Assembly (NCBI GenBank): GCA_050291365.1
Contig: JBNKJS010000012.1
Span: 1 to 64,000 of the forward strand
Origin: JAAGZL01 sp050291365
Lineage (GTDB): Bacteria > Pseudomonadota > Gammaproteobacteria > Chromatiales > Chromatiaceae
Direction: 5' to 3'
Length of the DNA stretch: 64,000 nucleotides
Made by a program: the position numbers and the translations under genes. Positions 42,728-52,461 of this stretch are shown here, piece by piece (the first letter of the stretch is position 1; each line of letters starts with the position of its first letter). The notes beneath the pieces are model-generated. The model was given only the letters and a program-made list of their open reading frames with translations. It was not told the origin of the DNA and made no database searches.

Positions 42728-44848
42728 TTGAAGAAGTCTATCCTCCTCGCCCTTTTGTCTTCGCTGCTTAGCGGGATGTTCTGTCTCTACCTATACCAAT
42801 CCTATGTCAACGATAAAGCACAGATTGAATCGCGTCAGCTTTCCAACCTAGCCAACCTTTACGAAAGCTCGCTGACCACCTACCGGCTCAACGCCCACGC
42901 GGTGTTTGACAACATCATCATGCAGCCTGATGTGCTAACGATTCTGCATCAAATTGACCTCTCCTCGCCGCAAAAAATAACAGCGGTACACGAGGAGCTT
43001 CACAAACTGCTCAAATCGCGTTATGAGAATCTGAAAAGTACGCTCCACCTCCGGCAGCTGCACTTTCACCTGCCCGACGGCAGAAGTTTGTTACGCATGC
43101 ACCGCCCAGGCAAATACGGCGACCCGCTGTTTGAGGTGCGTAACTCCGTCAAACTGGCCAACACCAACCGCATCTACGTCGAAGGCTTCGAAGAGGGCAG
43201 AATTTTCAACGGTTACCGTTACGTCTTTCCAATTCTCGACCGAGGCCGCCACCTTGGCAGCGTCGAGATCAGCGTCTCGATCAGCGCCATCATCGAACAG
43301 CTTTCACACATCCACAAACAGCATACATTCTATTTTATGATTGATAAAACTGTCTTCGCGAAAAAGGTGTTCGAAGACGAAAAATCCAACTACCGGGGCT
43401 CCAAACTCTCAGGCGATTTCGTCATAGACGAAGAGGTAAATTCACGTTTCAATGCTGCATTCGAACCTTGTCTGGACCGATTCACCAACAATCAAGGCGT
43501 TCAACAGCATCTGACGCATTTCGATGCCTTCGTTCAGTCTTGCGAGATGAGAGATCAAAGCGTCATCTCCACCTTCTTACCAATTTACAACGTCAAAAAG
43601 GAGTCGGTCGCCTACATCGTTGCCTTTGAGAACAACCCGGTCATCCGAGTACGCTTCGAAACCCTGATGATTCAGATTCTCTTTACCCTGCTGGTCGCCG
43701 CAATGCTGTTCGGATTTATTCGATACCTGTTTCACCGCCACGAATATACAATGCAGGAGAAGGCTAAACTCGACCGACTGGTAAAAGAGAAGACCAAGGA
43801 GCTCGAGCGGGCCCAGGAAGATAGCCTGAGTCGCTATCGCTCCACCATTCTCGCGCTGATAAACCTGACCGAAGAGCGCGATACCTACACGGCGGGCCAT
43901 ACGCGGCGCGTCGCCGAATACGCGAAGATGCTCGCCGAATCGATGGGTATTGGGGAAGATGACATAACGAAACTTTACGAAGCTTCGATTCTGCATGACA
44001 TCGGCAAAATCGTCACGCCTGATAGTGTTTTGCTCAAACCGGGCAAACTCACCGCAGCAGAGTACGACATCATCAAAGAGCATGTCATCGTCAGCGAATC
44101 AATCCTTCAAAACATCAACTTCGATAAGACTATCCTCGAGATCGTTAAATACCATCACGAGCGCTGCGACGGCAGTGGATATCCCTATGAGCTAAGCTGC
44201 GAAGATATCCCGGTGATGGCGCGAATCCTGGCAGTCGCCGATACCTTTGACGCCATGACAACCAACCGGATCTACAAACCCCGCAAGAGCGTCGAGACCT
44301 CGCTCAAAGAACTCGAATCTCTCAGCGGAACCAAATATGATCCGCTCGTCGTCGAACATGCGCTGAAAATATTCCCCGACGTACACATCGACATGACCGT
44401 GACCCAACTCCCCACCAGCGTTATTGAACAAGAGCGCCTCTCGCACTATTTCAAGGATCCGCTGACCAACCTGTTCAACATACGCTATCTGCAACTGATG
44501 ATGCAGTTCGGCGTCGCAGGACGGTTTTACGTTTGCGCCAACACCGTCGCCATCCGCAAATTCAGCGATCTTAACCGAGACCAGGGCTGGGAAACCGGTA
44601 ACAAGGTTCTTGTTCAACTCGCCGAACTGCTTGAACGGGTATTCGAACACTCCATGATCTTCCGCATCTATGGGGACGATTTCGTAGTACTCTCAGAAGA
44701 GCACATTGACGCCGATATTGAACAGCTTCAGGCAAAGTTTGAAAGGGTCAGCGGATTCTGTCTGGAACTCTCCTTGATGCACTTTGACCTGCACAATCAG
44801 GAGCAGCGCCAATCCCTAATCCAACAGATCCAAAATGAGATTGGTTAA
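42728..44848 (+). CDS. Membrane HD-GYP phosphodiesterase with Cache-like sensor and degenerate GGDEF
   Basis: The protein of about 706 residues has an N-terminal membrane helix, a periplasmic sensor region (to about residue 310) of double-Cache type, and a second membrane helix (ILFTLLVAAMLFGFIRYLF). A complete HD-GYP domain follows (LHDIGK; HHERCDGSGYP). A C-terminal GGDEF-like domain has the active-site motif changed to YGDDF. It probably hydrolyses c-di-GMP in response to a ligand. The TTG at 42728, preceded by GGAG, is the likely start; the in-frame TTG at 42716 is less well placed. Codon choice looks more regular and CG-ending than in neighbours, so transfer is possible. Confidence 0.85.
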   Translation: MKKSILLALLSSLLSGMFCLYLYQSYVNDKAQIESRQLSNLANLYESSLTTYRLNAHAVFDNIIMQPDVLTILHQIDLSSPQKITAVHEELHKLLKSRYENLKSTLHLRQLHFHLPDGRSLLRMHRPGKYGDPLFEVRNSVKLANTNRIYVEGFEEGRIFNGYRYVFPILDRGRHLGSVEISVSISAIIEQLSHIHKQHTFYFMIDKTVFAKKVFEDEKSNYRGSKLSGDFVIDEEVNSRFNAAFEPCLDRFTNNQGVQQHLTHFDAFVQSCEMRDQSVISTFLPIYNVKKESVAYIVAFENNPVIRVRFETLMIQILFTLLVAAMLFGFIRYLFHRHEYTMQEKAKLDRLVKEKTKELERAQEDSLSRYRSTILALINLTEERDTYTAGHTRRVAEYAKMLAESMGIGEDDITKLYEASILHDIGKIVTPDSVLLKPGKLTAAEYDIIKEHVIVSESILQNINFDKTILEIVKYHHERCDGSGYPYELSCEDIPVMARILAVADTFDAMTTNRIYKPRKSVETSLKELESLSGTKYDPLVVEHALKIFPDVHIDMTVTQLPTSVIEQERLSHYFKDPLTNLFNIRYLQLMMQFGVAGRFYVCANTVAIRKFSDLNRDQGWETGNKVLVQLAELLERVFEHSMIFRIYGDDFVVLSEEHIDADIEQLQAKFERVSGFCLELSLMHFDLHNQEQRQSLIQQIQNEIG

Positions 44849-45019
44849 ACCAGAGAAACATTGGCAACGCTAAAGTGGACACTTTTTTTATCCTTAGAAA
44901 ATACAAAAAAGATGCCCACTTTTTCAAGCATCTTATTCAGTCACCTTATTGCGAATCATCATTGCTCTAATTTCAGCACTGTCCTAACTTCTTTCTCGCC
45001 CCCAGCATGAGACAAAAAC

Positions 45020-45574
45020 ATGTCACGCGTTATCTACACCTTTTTGCTTACTCTGATTCTGTTTGGCTGTGGTGACAACCAGACCGAAATAGACGACCAC
45101 TCCACTCCCCCGCTGATAACCGCCGCAGAGAGCGGTGACATAAAAACCCTCAAAGAGCTGCTTGCAGATAACAACCCGGTTGATGTTCAAGACAGCTGCC
45201 GCTGGACCCCTCTGATGAAGGCGGCCCTAAACGGCCATACAGAAATAGTAAGACAACTTCTTACTACCAAGGCAAAGGTTGACCTAACAGATCAGGGTGG
45301 TTACACCGCGCTTATGCTGGCTGCATCCAACAATCACTCTGCCATTGTGGAACTTCTGATTTTGAATGGCGCAGAGATTAATCACAAGGAACAGACCCAG
45401 GGCTGGTCTGCTCTGATCTGGTCGGCAAAGAGAGGCCACCTGGAAACGGTCAAGCTGTTGCTGGGATATGGAGCAGACAAGATGATTCGTGATCATAAGG
45501 GTATGACAGCCCTGGATTGGGCGGTTAAGAGTGGGCATAGCGAGATTGCGGAGTTGTTGCTGGCGGGAATGTAG
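45020..45574 (+). CDS. Ankyrin-repeat lipoprotein
   Basis: The 184-residue protein has a lipoprotein signal (LTLILFGC) and about four to five ankyrin repeats from residue 30 to the end, for example WTPLMKAALNGHTEIVRQLL and MTALDWAVKSGHSEIAELLL. Ankyrin arrays bind proteins; the target is unknown. The last 55 bp are duplicated 167 bp downstream together with flanking sequence. Confidence 0.85.
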   Translation: MSRVIYTFLLTLILFGCGDNQTEIDDHSTPPLITAAESGDIKTLKELLADNNPVDVQDSCRWTPLMKAALNGHTEIVRQLLTTKAKVDLTDQGGYTALMLAASNNHSAIVELLILNGAEINHKEQTQGWSALIWSAKRGHLETVKLLLGYGADKMIRDHKGMTALDWAVKSGHSEIAELLLAGM

Positions 45575-45837
45575 TGAATCTCTTAGTTAGAATCTACTCA
45601 ATATTATCCATCCCCCCCTCACCCTAACCCTCTCCCCGCTGGGGAGAGGGGATGAGTTGGATTAACATCTTAATTATATGACGGCCGGCGGTTAAGGGTG
45701 GGCATAGCGAGATTGTGGAGTTGTTGCTGGCGGGAATGTAGTGAATCTCTTAGTTAGAATCTACTCAATATTATCCATCCACCCCTCACCCTAACCCCCT
45801 CCCCGCTGGGGAGAGGGGATGAGTGGGATTAAGATCT
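45520..45837. repeat. Tandem 151-bp duplication including the ankyrin gene 3' end
   Basis: Units 45520-45670 and 45687-45837 differ at only a few positions. Each contains the last 18 codons and stop of the ankyrin gene, then a stem-loop with CTCTCCCC/GGGGAGAG arms. The second copy leaves a promoterless gene fragment. The CCCTCACCCTAACC stem-loop is a common dispersed repeat type in bacteria and may also end transcription of both flanking genes. Confidence 0.92.
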
Positions 45838-47176
45838 ATTTATTATCTGCAAAATACTCTTTGGTCAATTTAAACACCACCGGACTCAACAACAACAGCG
45901 CTACCAGGTTGGGCAACGCCATCAGGGCGTTCAGGGTATCCGCCACCAGCCAGATAAAACTCAACTTGGCAACAGCCCCGATGGGAACAGCTATGATCCA
46001 GAGTATGCGGAAGGGTGTTATAGATTTGATCCCAAACAGATACTCCACACACTTCTCGCCGTAGAAGCTCCATCCCAGCAGGGTGGTAAAGGCGAACAAG
46101 GCCAGTCCAAGGGTAACTATGTATCCTCCAACACCTGGCAGGGCCATCTCAAACGCAGCAGCAGAGAGTGAAGCACCAGTCTCCCCTCCGGTCCAAGCTC
46201 CCGTAATCACGATAACCAACCCGGTAATAGAGCAGACGATGATGGTATCAAGGAATGTACCCAGCATAGCCACGGTACCCTGACGCACCGGGCTATCGGT
46301 CCCAGCAGCAGCATGGGCAATAGGGGCGCTACCCAAACCAGCCTCGTTGGAGAATACCCCACGGGCCACACCAAAACGAATAGCGGCCCAAACTGCCGCT
46401 CCGGCAAAACCGCCGGTGGCAGCCACCGGAGTAAATGCGGATTTCACTATAAGCACAACCGCGTCGGGAACTGCGCCAATATTCATTATGATTACCACCA
46501 GACCTGCCAGCACATAGGCAACGGCCATAAACGGAACCAACTTTCCAGCCACCTCTGCGATCCTTCTGATCCCGCCGATCAGAACCAGTGCTGTCAGCAC
46601 CGCCAATACCAGACCTGTAGCAATATGAGGAATGGCAAACTTGGCATTCAGGGCATCTGCAACCGAATTGGCCTGCACAGTGTTACCTATTCCGAAACCC
46701 GCCAGAGCACCGAAGACGGCGAACAGAGTACCGAGCCAGACCCACTTACTGCCCAGACCATTCTTGATGTAGAACATGGGCCCGCCGATGTGGTTACCCT
46801 CCTCGTCCACCTCGCGGTATTTCACCGCCAATACAGCCTCTGCGTACTTGGTGGCCATACCCACCAGGGCAGTACACCACATCCAGAACAGGGCGCCAGG
46901 ACCACCCAGGAAGATAGCGGTAGCCACACCAGCAATATTACCGGTACCAATTGTGGCCGAAAGCGAGGTCATCAAAGCGTTGAAGGGAGTTATATCGCCT
47001 TCACCTGCTGACTTTCTTCCAGACCATAACATCCGAAAACCGTAGCCCAAACGGGATAACGGCATCAGCTTGAGCCCAACCATCAGGAAAAAACCGGTGC
47101 CCAGAATAAGGGCCAACATCCCTGGACCCCAGGCAATGCCGTTTATGAAACCAATAAAATCGCTTATCGCTTGCAT
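45836..47176 (-). CDS. AGCS-family sodium:alanine/glycine symporter
   Basis: The 446-residue inner-membrane protein has about ten membrane helices and AGCS signatures: FNALMTSLSATIGTGNIAGV near residue 63 and NEAGLGSAPIAHAAAGTD near 275. It imports alanine or glycine with Na+. GGGAGGG before the ATG is a strong ribosome site. No glycine riboswitch was seen in the 126-bp leader. Its stop lies at the edge of the 151-bp repeat. Confidence 0.9.
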   Translation of the reverse strand: MQAISDFIGFINGIAWGPGMLALILGTGFFLMVGLKLMPLSRLGYGFRMLWSGRKSAGEGDITPFNALMTSLSATIGTGNIAGVATAIFLGGPGALFWMWCTALVGMATKYAEAVLAVKYREVDEEGNHIGGPMFYIKNGLGSKWVWLGTLFAVFGALAGFGIGNTVQANSVADALNAKFAIPHIATGLVLAVLTALVLIGGIRRIAEVAGKLVPFMAVAYVLAGLVVIIMNIGAVPDAVVLIVKSAFTPVAATGGFAGAAVWAAIRFGVARGVFSNEAGLGSAPIAHAAAGTDSPVRQGTVAMLGTFLDTIIVCSITGLVIVITGAWTGGETGASLSAAAFEMALPGVGGYIVTLGLALFAFTTLLGWSFYGEKCVEYLFGIKSITPFRILWIIAVPIGAVAKLSFIWLVADTLNALMALPNLVALLLLSPVVFKLTKEYFADNK

Positions 47177-47302
47177 GTAACCCTCCCCAGAATTCTAATT
47201 ATCTGCACAATATACACTCTGATATCTGACTTGTCCCACGCATTAAAGTAAAGTAATTTGCTTATACATTAAGATCATTGAGCCTGAATCAAAAGAATAT
47301 AT

Positions 47303-48778
47303 ATGAAAGAGCTGCACGATCTGGAACTTACACTCAACTCACGCACCCCGATTATTGTTATCGAGTCCAAGGAGGAGCTAAGGGTCTTAGAGCTTTTTAC
47401 TCGACTGGGGATGCGCCTACAACATCCACTATTCCGTTGGTCCATAACCGATGGGCTGCAACGACTGGAAATAGACTACGACCCACAAAGAACCACATCA
47501 GATCCTGACGAGGTCCTTAAGCACATCAAATCATTGTCACGCCCTGGCATATTTGTACTACTGGATTATCACCCGTACCTTAATGACCCGATCCATATTC
47601 GGCTAATTAAAGAGATTGCCCAGAAGCATAAGCAGCTCTCCCGCACCCTGGTCTTTCTCAGCCATGAGATTGAAATCCCCTCTGAGCTGAAACACCTGAC
47701 GGCTAAATTCCAGCTCAAGATGCCGGACCGCTCCGACATCATGCAGCTAATCCAGGAAGAGGCCAAACATTGGAGCACCAGCAGAAGCGATAACAGCAAG
47801 GTGAAGGTGGACCGGAAAGCCATGGAAAAACTGGCGAGCAACCTGACCGGCATTACCAGCACAGATGCCCGCAGGCTGATTCGCACCGCCATCGAAGATG
47901 ACGGCGCCATCACCCATGATGATCTGGCGTCCATTATGCAGGCAAAGTATGAACTGATCAGCAACGATGGGGTTATCTCCTATGAGTACGACACGGCGAG
48001 ATTCTCGGATATCGCCGGACAGGCCAATCTAAAGAGGTGGCTAGAGCACAGGCGCAAGGCGTTTATGGACAAATCAAGCTCTCTGGACAAACCTAAAGGC
48101 ATCATGCTGCTCGGTGTGCAGGGTGGCGGCAAAAGTCTGGCGGCAAAGGCAGTAGCCGGCACCTTCGGCATACCATTGTTAAGGATAGATTTTGGCGCCC
48201 TCTATAATAAATTCTACGGCGAGACCGAGAAAAATCTCAGACACGCCCTGAATACCGCCGACATCATGGAGCCATGCGTACTGTGGATGGATGAAATAGA
48301 AAAAGGTATAGCCGCCGATGGGTCTGACGACGGCCTGCCCCAGCGCATGCTGGGTACCCTGCTCACCTGGATGGCGGAGAGAAAGACCAGCGTGTTTCTG
48401 GTAGCCACCTCCAATGACATCGAAAAACTGCCACCGGAACTGATCCGTAAAGGCAGACTGGATGAGATCTTCTTCATCGACCTGCCAAAGAGCAAAATAA
48501 GAGAAGAGATCTTCAATATCCATCTGCGCAAAAGAAATCTCGCCCCCAGCGGCTTCAACCTGAAACAGCTGACAGACGCTAGCGACGGCTTTTCCGGGGC
48601 AGAGATTGAGCAGGTGGTTGTCTCCAGCCTCTACTCAGCCCAGGCACAGGATAGGGTGGCAGATACAGAGATTATGCTGGAAGAGATAAAACGCACCAGG
48701 CCACTTTCAGTGGTTATGTCAGAAAAGGTTCAACAACTGCGGCTGTGGGCAGCAGAACGCACGGTGCCGGCAGACTAA
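47303..48778 (+). CDS. Ycf46-like AAA ATPase
   Basis: The 491-residue protein has an N-terminal domain of about 220 residues (starting MKELHDLELTLNSRTPIIVIES) and a C-terminal AAA module. The module has Walker A GVQGGGKS (271-278), Walker B VLWMDEIEKG, and a second-region-of-homology arginine (ELIRKGRLDE). This is the layout of cyanobacterial/plastid Ycf46 and its proteobacterial relatives, whose role is uncertain (inorganic-carbon response and stress have been proposed). It is monocistronic. The clamp-like GGG in the P-loop is family typical. Confidence 0.85.
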   Translation: MKELHDLELTLNSRTPIIVIESKEELRVLELFTRLGMRLQHPLFRWSITDGLQRLEIDYDPQRTTSDPDEVLKHIKSLSRPGIFVLLDYHPYLNDPIHIRLIKEIAQKHKQLSRTLVFLSHEIEIPSELKHLTAKFQLKMPDRSDIMQLIQEEAKHWSTSRSDNSKVKVDRKAMEKLASNLTGITSTDARRLIRTAIEDDGAITHDDLASIMQAKYELISNDGVISYEYDTARFSDIAGQANLKRWLEHRRKAFMDKSSSLDKPKGIMLLGVQGGGKSLAAKAVAGTFGIPLLRIDFGALYNKFYGETEKNLRHALNTADIMEPCVLWMDEIEKGIAADGSDDGLPQRMLGTLLTWMAERKTSVFLVATSNDIEKLPPELIRKGRLDEIFFIDLPKSKIREEIFNIHLRKRNLAPSGFNLKQLTDASDGFSGAEIEQVVVSSLYSAQAQDRVADTEIMLEEIKRTRPLSVVMSEKVQQLRLWAAERTVPAD

Positions 48779-48781
48779 GCT

Positions 48782-49612
48782 ATGGCATCACCACAACTTC
48801 TAGGACAATTCGCTACAACCCATCGGATACATACTGGGCTGGTCGAGTCTATCCCTGACGCCGATTGTTATTACAGTTTTCATCCTCAGCTGGCTCCACT
48901 GGCCTAAAATCTGGGCCTCTGCGTTTACGAGGAAGAGCTACTGGTTGCGTGAGGGGGTTCAGGGCGAAAACCTGACGCGCCCTGCCAAACCCGGACAATG
49001 CCGGAACACAAACTACTCAAGCAAGATCGCATCTGGCAACTCAGCATCTCATTTCCCTCGCACCTATTGTGGATGCAGTCGACGTTTCCCAGGTTTATTA
49101 CCGTAACGGCGCCAAAAACTCCATATCATGCTACGACAATTAGCTACCGGCCCGGATGGCCGAATTAAGCAGCTTTCGCATCTCCAGAAGGCCTGTCACC
49201 AACTATGAACTCCTCTGCTTTATGCCAGACGACGGCTATGAACAGCGGCGGTATTGGACTGATGCAGATTAGGAGTGGCTACAGAGCAGCAACATATCCC
49301 CACCCATACAGTTGGCAGCAAGGTGATTCCGACAACTGGTTTGGCATCGTCCTGAACGGTCCGGCCGATCTAATTGATGAGGAGCCTATAATGGAAGTAA
49401 ACCAGCATGAAGCCCAGGCGTACGCATCATGGGTTGCAGGTCACAACGCGATCACACAGCTGCTGAACCTCAGCATGAGTACCAGTAGGAGGTTGCGGTC
49501 CATACCCAGGCGATTGATAAACTAGGAAACGTTTGGGAATGGCGTTCTAATTCGTTTCATTCCTATACGGGTTATGAACCGAGCAGAGACGACATATTAG
49601 CCAACAAATATT
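48782..49612 (+). pseudogene. Decayed EgtB/SUMF1-type sulfoxide-synthase-like gene
   Basis: Fragments in several frames match one ancestral protein. An ATG at 48782 opens a DinB-like N-terminus with TGLVESIPDADCYYSFHPQLAPLA, cut by a stop. The next frame gives LGLCVYEEELL and another SYWLREGVQGE. At 49159 comes SFRISRRPVTNYELLCFMPDDGYE, then a stop. Another frame has EVNQHEAQAYASWVAGH and later LGNVWEWRSNSF. These are SUMF1/EgtB motifs of a C-S-bond forming or formylglycine-type enzyme. At least three frame changes and several stops show it is dead. The remaining gap up to 49822 shows nothing else. Confidence 0.82.
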
Positions 49613-49822
49613 TTTATGTAGATAAGATTAGCCTACGCGTTGATAGCATACCCGCCCATCAACATAGATAGCGTCCCAATAGTTTAGCCTGCTTTATCTA
49701 GTGTTTTTTTCCCAGCTCTCTTCAGCTATCTTATTTGATGTTAAAGGGCCTAACATTACTGCCGATAACCTACCATATAAGTGAATGCCCCTCATTAGGA
49801 TCCAAAACCACCCCAACCTAAC

Positions 49823-51085
49823 ATGCCAATATCTATATTCGAAATTAGCGTCCATGATCTGAAATATGGCATGTTTGTATCTTCTCTAGACCGACCATGG
49901 CTAGAAACACCATTCCCCATTCAAGGCTTTACCGTAAAGTCTGACCTGGACAAAGAACATATAAGCAAGTATTGCGAATATGTTTATATTGATGTGCAAA
50001 AAAGCAATATCAAATCCATTCCTAAACATATTATTAATTTGTATAGCAACCCTCATGCCACAAAAGACTCAGCGCAGATTTACAAACTTACCCATATAGA
50101 CCGAATCCTGTATCAAAAGACAACCAGCAGAGAAGACGAGCTAGAGTCTGCAAGAGAGAACTTTCGTCTTGTTGAAGACACCTATAAGAGTCTATTGGAT
50201 GACGTAAACAATGACAGACAGTTGGATATACCAGCAGTGAAAAAGGCCATCAAACCGATGGTCAGGAGCATTGTGAGAAACCCTGATGCCTATATATGGC
50301 TAACCTACCTAAAAAGTATTGACAGTTACACATATCACCACGCTATATCTTGTTCAGTATGGGCTGTAGCCTTTGGTAGGCACCTGGGACTGCCGGCGCA
50401 TATGTTAAATTCTCTTGCTACCGGTTGTTTTCTTTTCGATATAGGAAAAGGGAAACTGCCAAAATCACTATTAAACAGCAAAAAGCAACTTTCCCTGGAT
50501 GAATTTGAAATCGTACAAAAACATGTATCCTATGGTCTTGATATTGTAAAAAAACAAAAAGGGGTAGATAAAGATATTATTGATATGATTAAGACACATC
50601 ACGAACGCCATGATGGCAGCGGCTACCCTATGCAGATCAAGAAAAACAGCATTCCTCTGTTTGGTCGTATAGCTGGTCTTGTTGATGTCTATGATGCCAT
50701 TACTTCACCCCGCCCCTTTTGTAAACCAGTACCGACATATGAGGCAATCGCATCACTGTATGAATGGCGTGAGACCGAATTCCAAACCGAACTTATCGAA
50801 CAGTTCATACAGGTAGTAGGCATCTATCCGGTAGGATGTCTAGTAGAACTCAGCAATAATACAGTGGGGGTTGTTATTGCCCAAAGTGAATACTCCCGAC
50901 TCAGGCCCCAGATCATGACTCTATTGGATAAGGATAAAAAACTATTAAAGGAGTTCTACATCGTTGATCTTAGAAACGAATCAGATGAAGAGGATACAGG
51001 AAAGGACGAAACAGATAATCTACATATCGCCAAAGGGCTACCTCCAGGCGCTTATGACCTGGACCATACCAAACTTTATTTCTAG
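49823..51085 (+). CDS. DUF3391/HD-GYP protein with altered HD motif
   Basis: The 420-residue protein has an N-terminal DUF3391 domain (ISVHDLKYGMFVSSLDRPWL) and an HD-GYP domain with HHERHDGSGYP. The first metal motif, normally HDIGK, reads FDIGK in CFLFDIGKGKLP, so the metal-binding His is replaced by Phe. Soluble c-di-GMP phosphodiesterase is the family role, but activity may be changed or lost. It is followed 12 bp later by an EAL protein. Confidence 0.88.
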   Translation: MPISIFEISVHDLKYGMFVSSLDRPWLETPFPIQGFTVKSDLDKEHISKYCEYVYIDVQKSNIKSIPKHIINLYSNPHATKDSAQIYKLTHIDRILYQKTTSREDELESARENFRLVEDTYKSLLDDVNNDRQLDIPAVKKAIKPMVRSIVRNPDAYIWLTYLKSIDSYTYHHAISCSVWAVAFGRHLGLPAHMLNSLATGCFLFDIGKGKLPKSLLNSKKQLSLDEFEIVQKHVSYGLDIVKKQKGVDKDIIDMIKTHHERHDGSGYPMQIKKNSIPLFGRIAGLVDVYDAITSPRPFCKPVPTYEAIASLYEWRETEFQTELIEQFIQVVGIYPVGCLVELSNNTVGVVIAQSEYSRLRPQIMTLLDKDKKLLKEFYIVDLRNESDEEDTGKDETDNLHIAKGLPPGAYDLDHTKLYF

Positions 51086-51097
51086 AACAAATAATCC

Positions 51098-52363
51098 GTG
51101 AACGATAATATTGTCACACCCACAGAGATTCTGGACGCACTAAATGGGCTAACCTCTCAAAGCGAGTCCAAAGGTGGAGTATTGCTTATAAAACTACATG
51201 GCCTTGAGCGTATCGGTACCATTATTGGAGCACGGTTTGTTGAACATGTAATCTCTGATCTTACTCTCCAATTTCAAAAAGCAGTTCGTCATGCTGACAC
51301 CGTACTAAGAACTGGGCGTTTTGAATTTATCATACTACTTTCTGGCATACTAAATCGAGGACACGCCATTTTGGCGGCAACTAAAATTGCAGGCATTCTG
51401 GACCTGCCTATCCCCATCAATGAGCAGTCCAGAAAACACCCATTCTCAATTGGAATAGCCCTTACACCTCAGGATACAAGCGATCCAGAAGAACTATTCA
51501 GATATGCGGAACTTGCCTCTATCGCCTCACGACTTACCAATAAACCCTATCAACTATACTCTTTCGATGAGATCGACGATGTGGTCACCAATTGGGATAT
51601 CGAAGGCGAACTGGAAAAATCAATAATTAGGAATGAGCTATCTCTGTCATATCAACCGCAAATTTCTGCTCTAACAGGTGAGTTGATAGGTGCCGAGGCG
51701 CTTATGCGTTGGAACCATCCCGTCCACGGAACAGTGCAACCTAGTAAATTTATCCCAGTTGCAGAACAGATGGGCATTATGCCAAAGCTAACTTGGTGGT
51801 GCCTTAATACCGCACTCAGAGAACATCAATCATGGGGAATAGGGAAACAGAGTCTGTCTATAGCCATAAATGTATCCGCATATGATCTGACCGATAAGGG
51901 ATTTGCCAAAGCGGTATCCGATGCAATAGGAATTTGGGACATTCAACCCCAACTTCTTACCATTGAGATTACCGAAAGCTCCTTGATGATGGATATCAAG
52001 CAAAGTGCACGTATACTCAGCAAAATACAAAATAGTGGAGTTAGGATTGCAATTGATGATTTCGGCACAGGCTATTCATCACTAGCATATTTTAAACAAC
52101 TACCTGTAGATGAACTAAAGATAGACCGTACCTTCATTACAAACATAATTGAAAGTGATCTTGATCTACATATCGTAAACACCATAACTAAGATGGCCTC
52201 AGCGCTGGATCTCAATGTCGTGGCTGAAGGAGTCGAATCAGAGGATGTAAAAAAGATTTTGCAAAAACTTGGGTGCCAGACTATACAGGGCTTTTATTAC
52301 TCCAAACCCTTACCCTTACCAGATTTTATTGAGTGGATTAAATCCTATAGGCATTGCAAATAG
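51098..52363 (+). CDS. EAL phosphodiesterase with inactive GGDEF domain
   Basis: The 421-residue soluble protein has an N-terminal GGDEF-like domain whose motif is lost (TGRFEFIILLSG). The EAL domain keeps GAEALMRWNHP, EITESSLM, DDFGTGYSSLAYFKQLPVDELKID and VAEGVES, so it should hydrolyse c-di-GMP. The start is GTG at 51098. Together with the preceding HD-GYP gene it forms a two-gene signalling unit ending at a terminator. Confidence 0.87.
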   Translation: MNDNIVTPTEILDALNGLTSQSESKGGVLLIKLHGLERIGTIIGARFVEHVISDLTLQFQKAVRHADTVLRTGRFEFIILLSGILNRGHAILAATKIAGILDLPIPINEQSRKHPFSIGIALTPQDTSDPEELFRYAELASIASRLTNKPYQLYSFDEIDDVVTNWDIEGELEKSIIRNELSLSYQPQISALTGELIGAEALMRWNHPVHGTVQPSKFIPVAEQMGIMPKLTWWCLNTALREHQSWGIGKQSLSIAINVSAYDLTDKGFAKAVSDAIGIWDIQPQLLTIEITESSLMMDIKQSARILSKIQNSGVRIAIDDFGTGYSSLAYFKQLPVDELKIDRTFITNIIESDLDLHIVNTITKMASALDLNVVAEGVESEDVKKILQKLGCQTIQGFYYSKPLPLPDFIEWIKSYRHCK

Positions 52364-52402
52364 AAAACTGGGATCCATCCCTGAATTAGCTATAGCAATC
52401 GA

Positions 52403-52445
52403 AAAAAAATGCCCCGCAATAATGACAATGCGGGGCATAATTTTT
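52403..52445. terminator. Bidirectional terminator between EAL gene and FKBP gene
   Basis: ATGCCCCGCA (52409-52418) pairs with TGCGGGGCAT (52429-52438) around a 10-base loop, with A8 before and T5 after, between convergent genes. Confidence 0.92.
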
Positions 52446-52461
52446 ATGTTGCGTAACCAGC

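Noticed and set aside
45600..45837. CRISPR-like array from repeated CCCTCACCCTAACC blocks
   Set aside because: There are only two long units, no regular spacers and no cas genes; it is a tandem duplication.
47177..47302. Glycine riboswitch before the AGCS symporter
   Set aside because: The 126-bp leader shows no tandem glycine-aptamer core or stable helices, only an AT-rich promoter-like sequence.
49205..49525. Independent 106-codon gene
   Set aside because: Its reading frame is one piece of the broken EgtB/SUMF1-type sequence and joins two frames of the ancestral protein.
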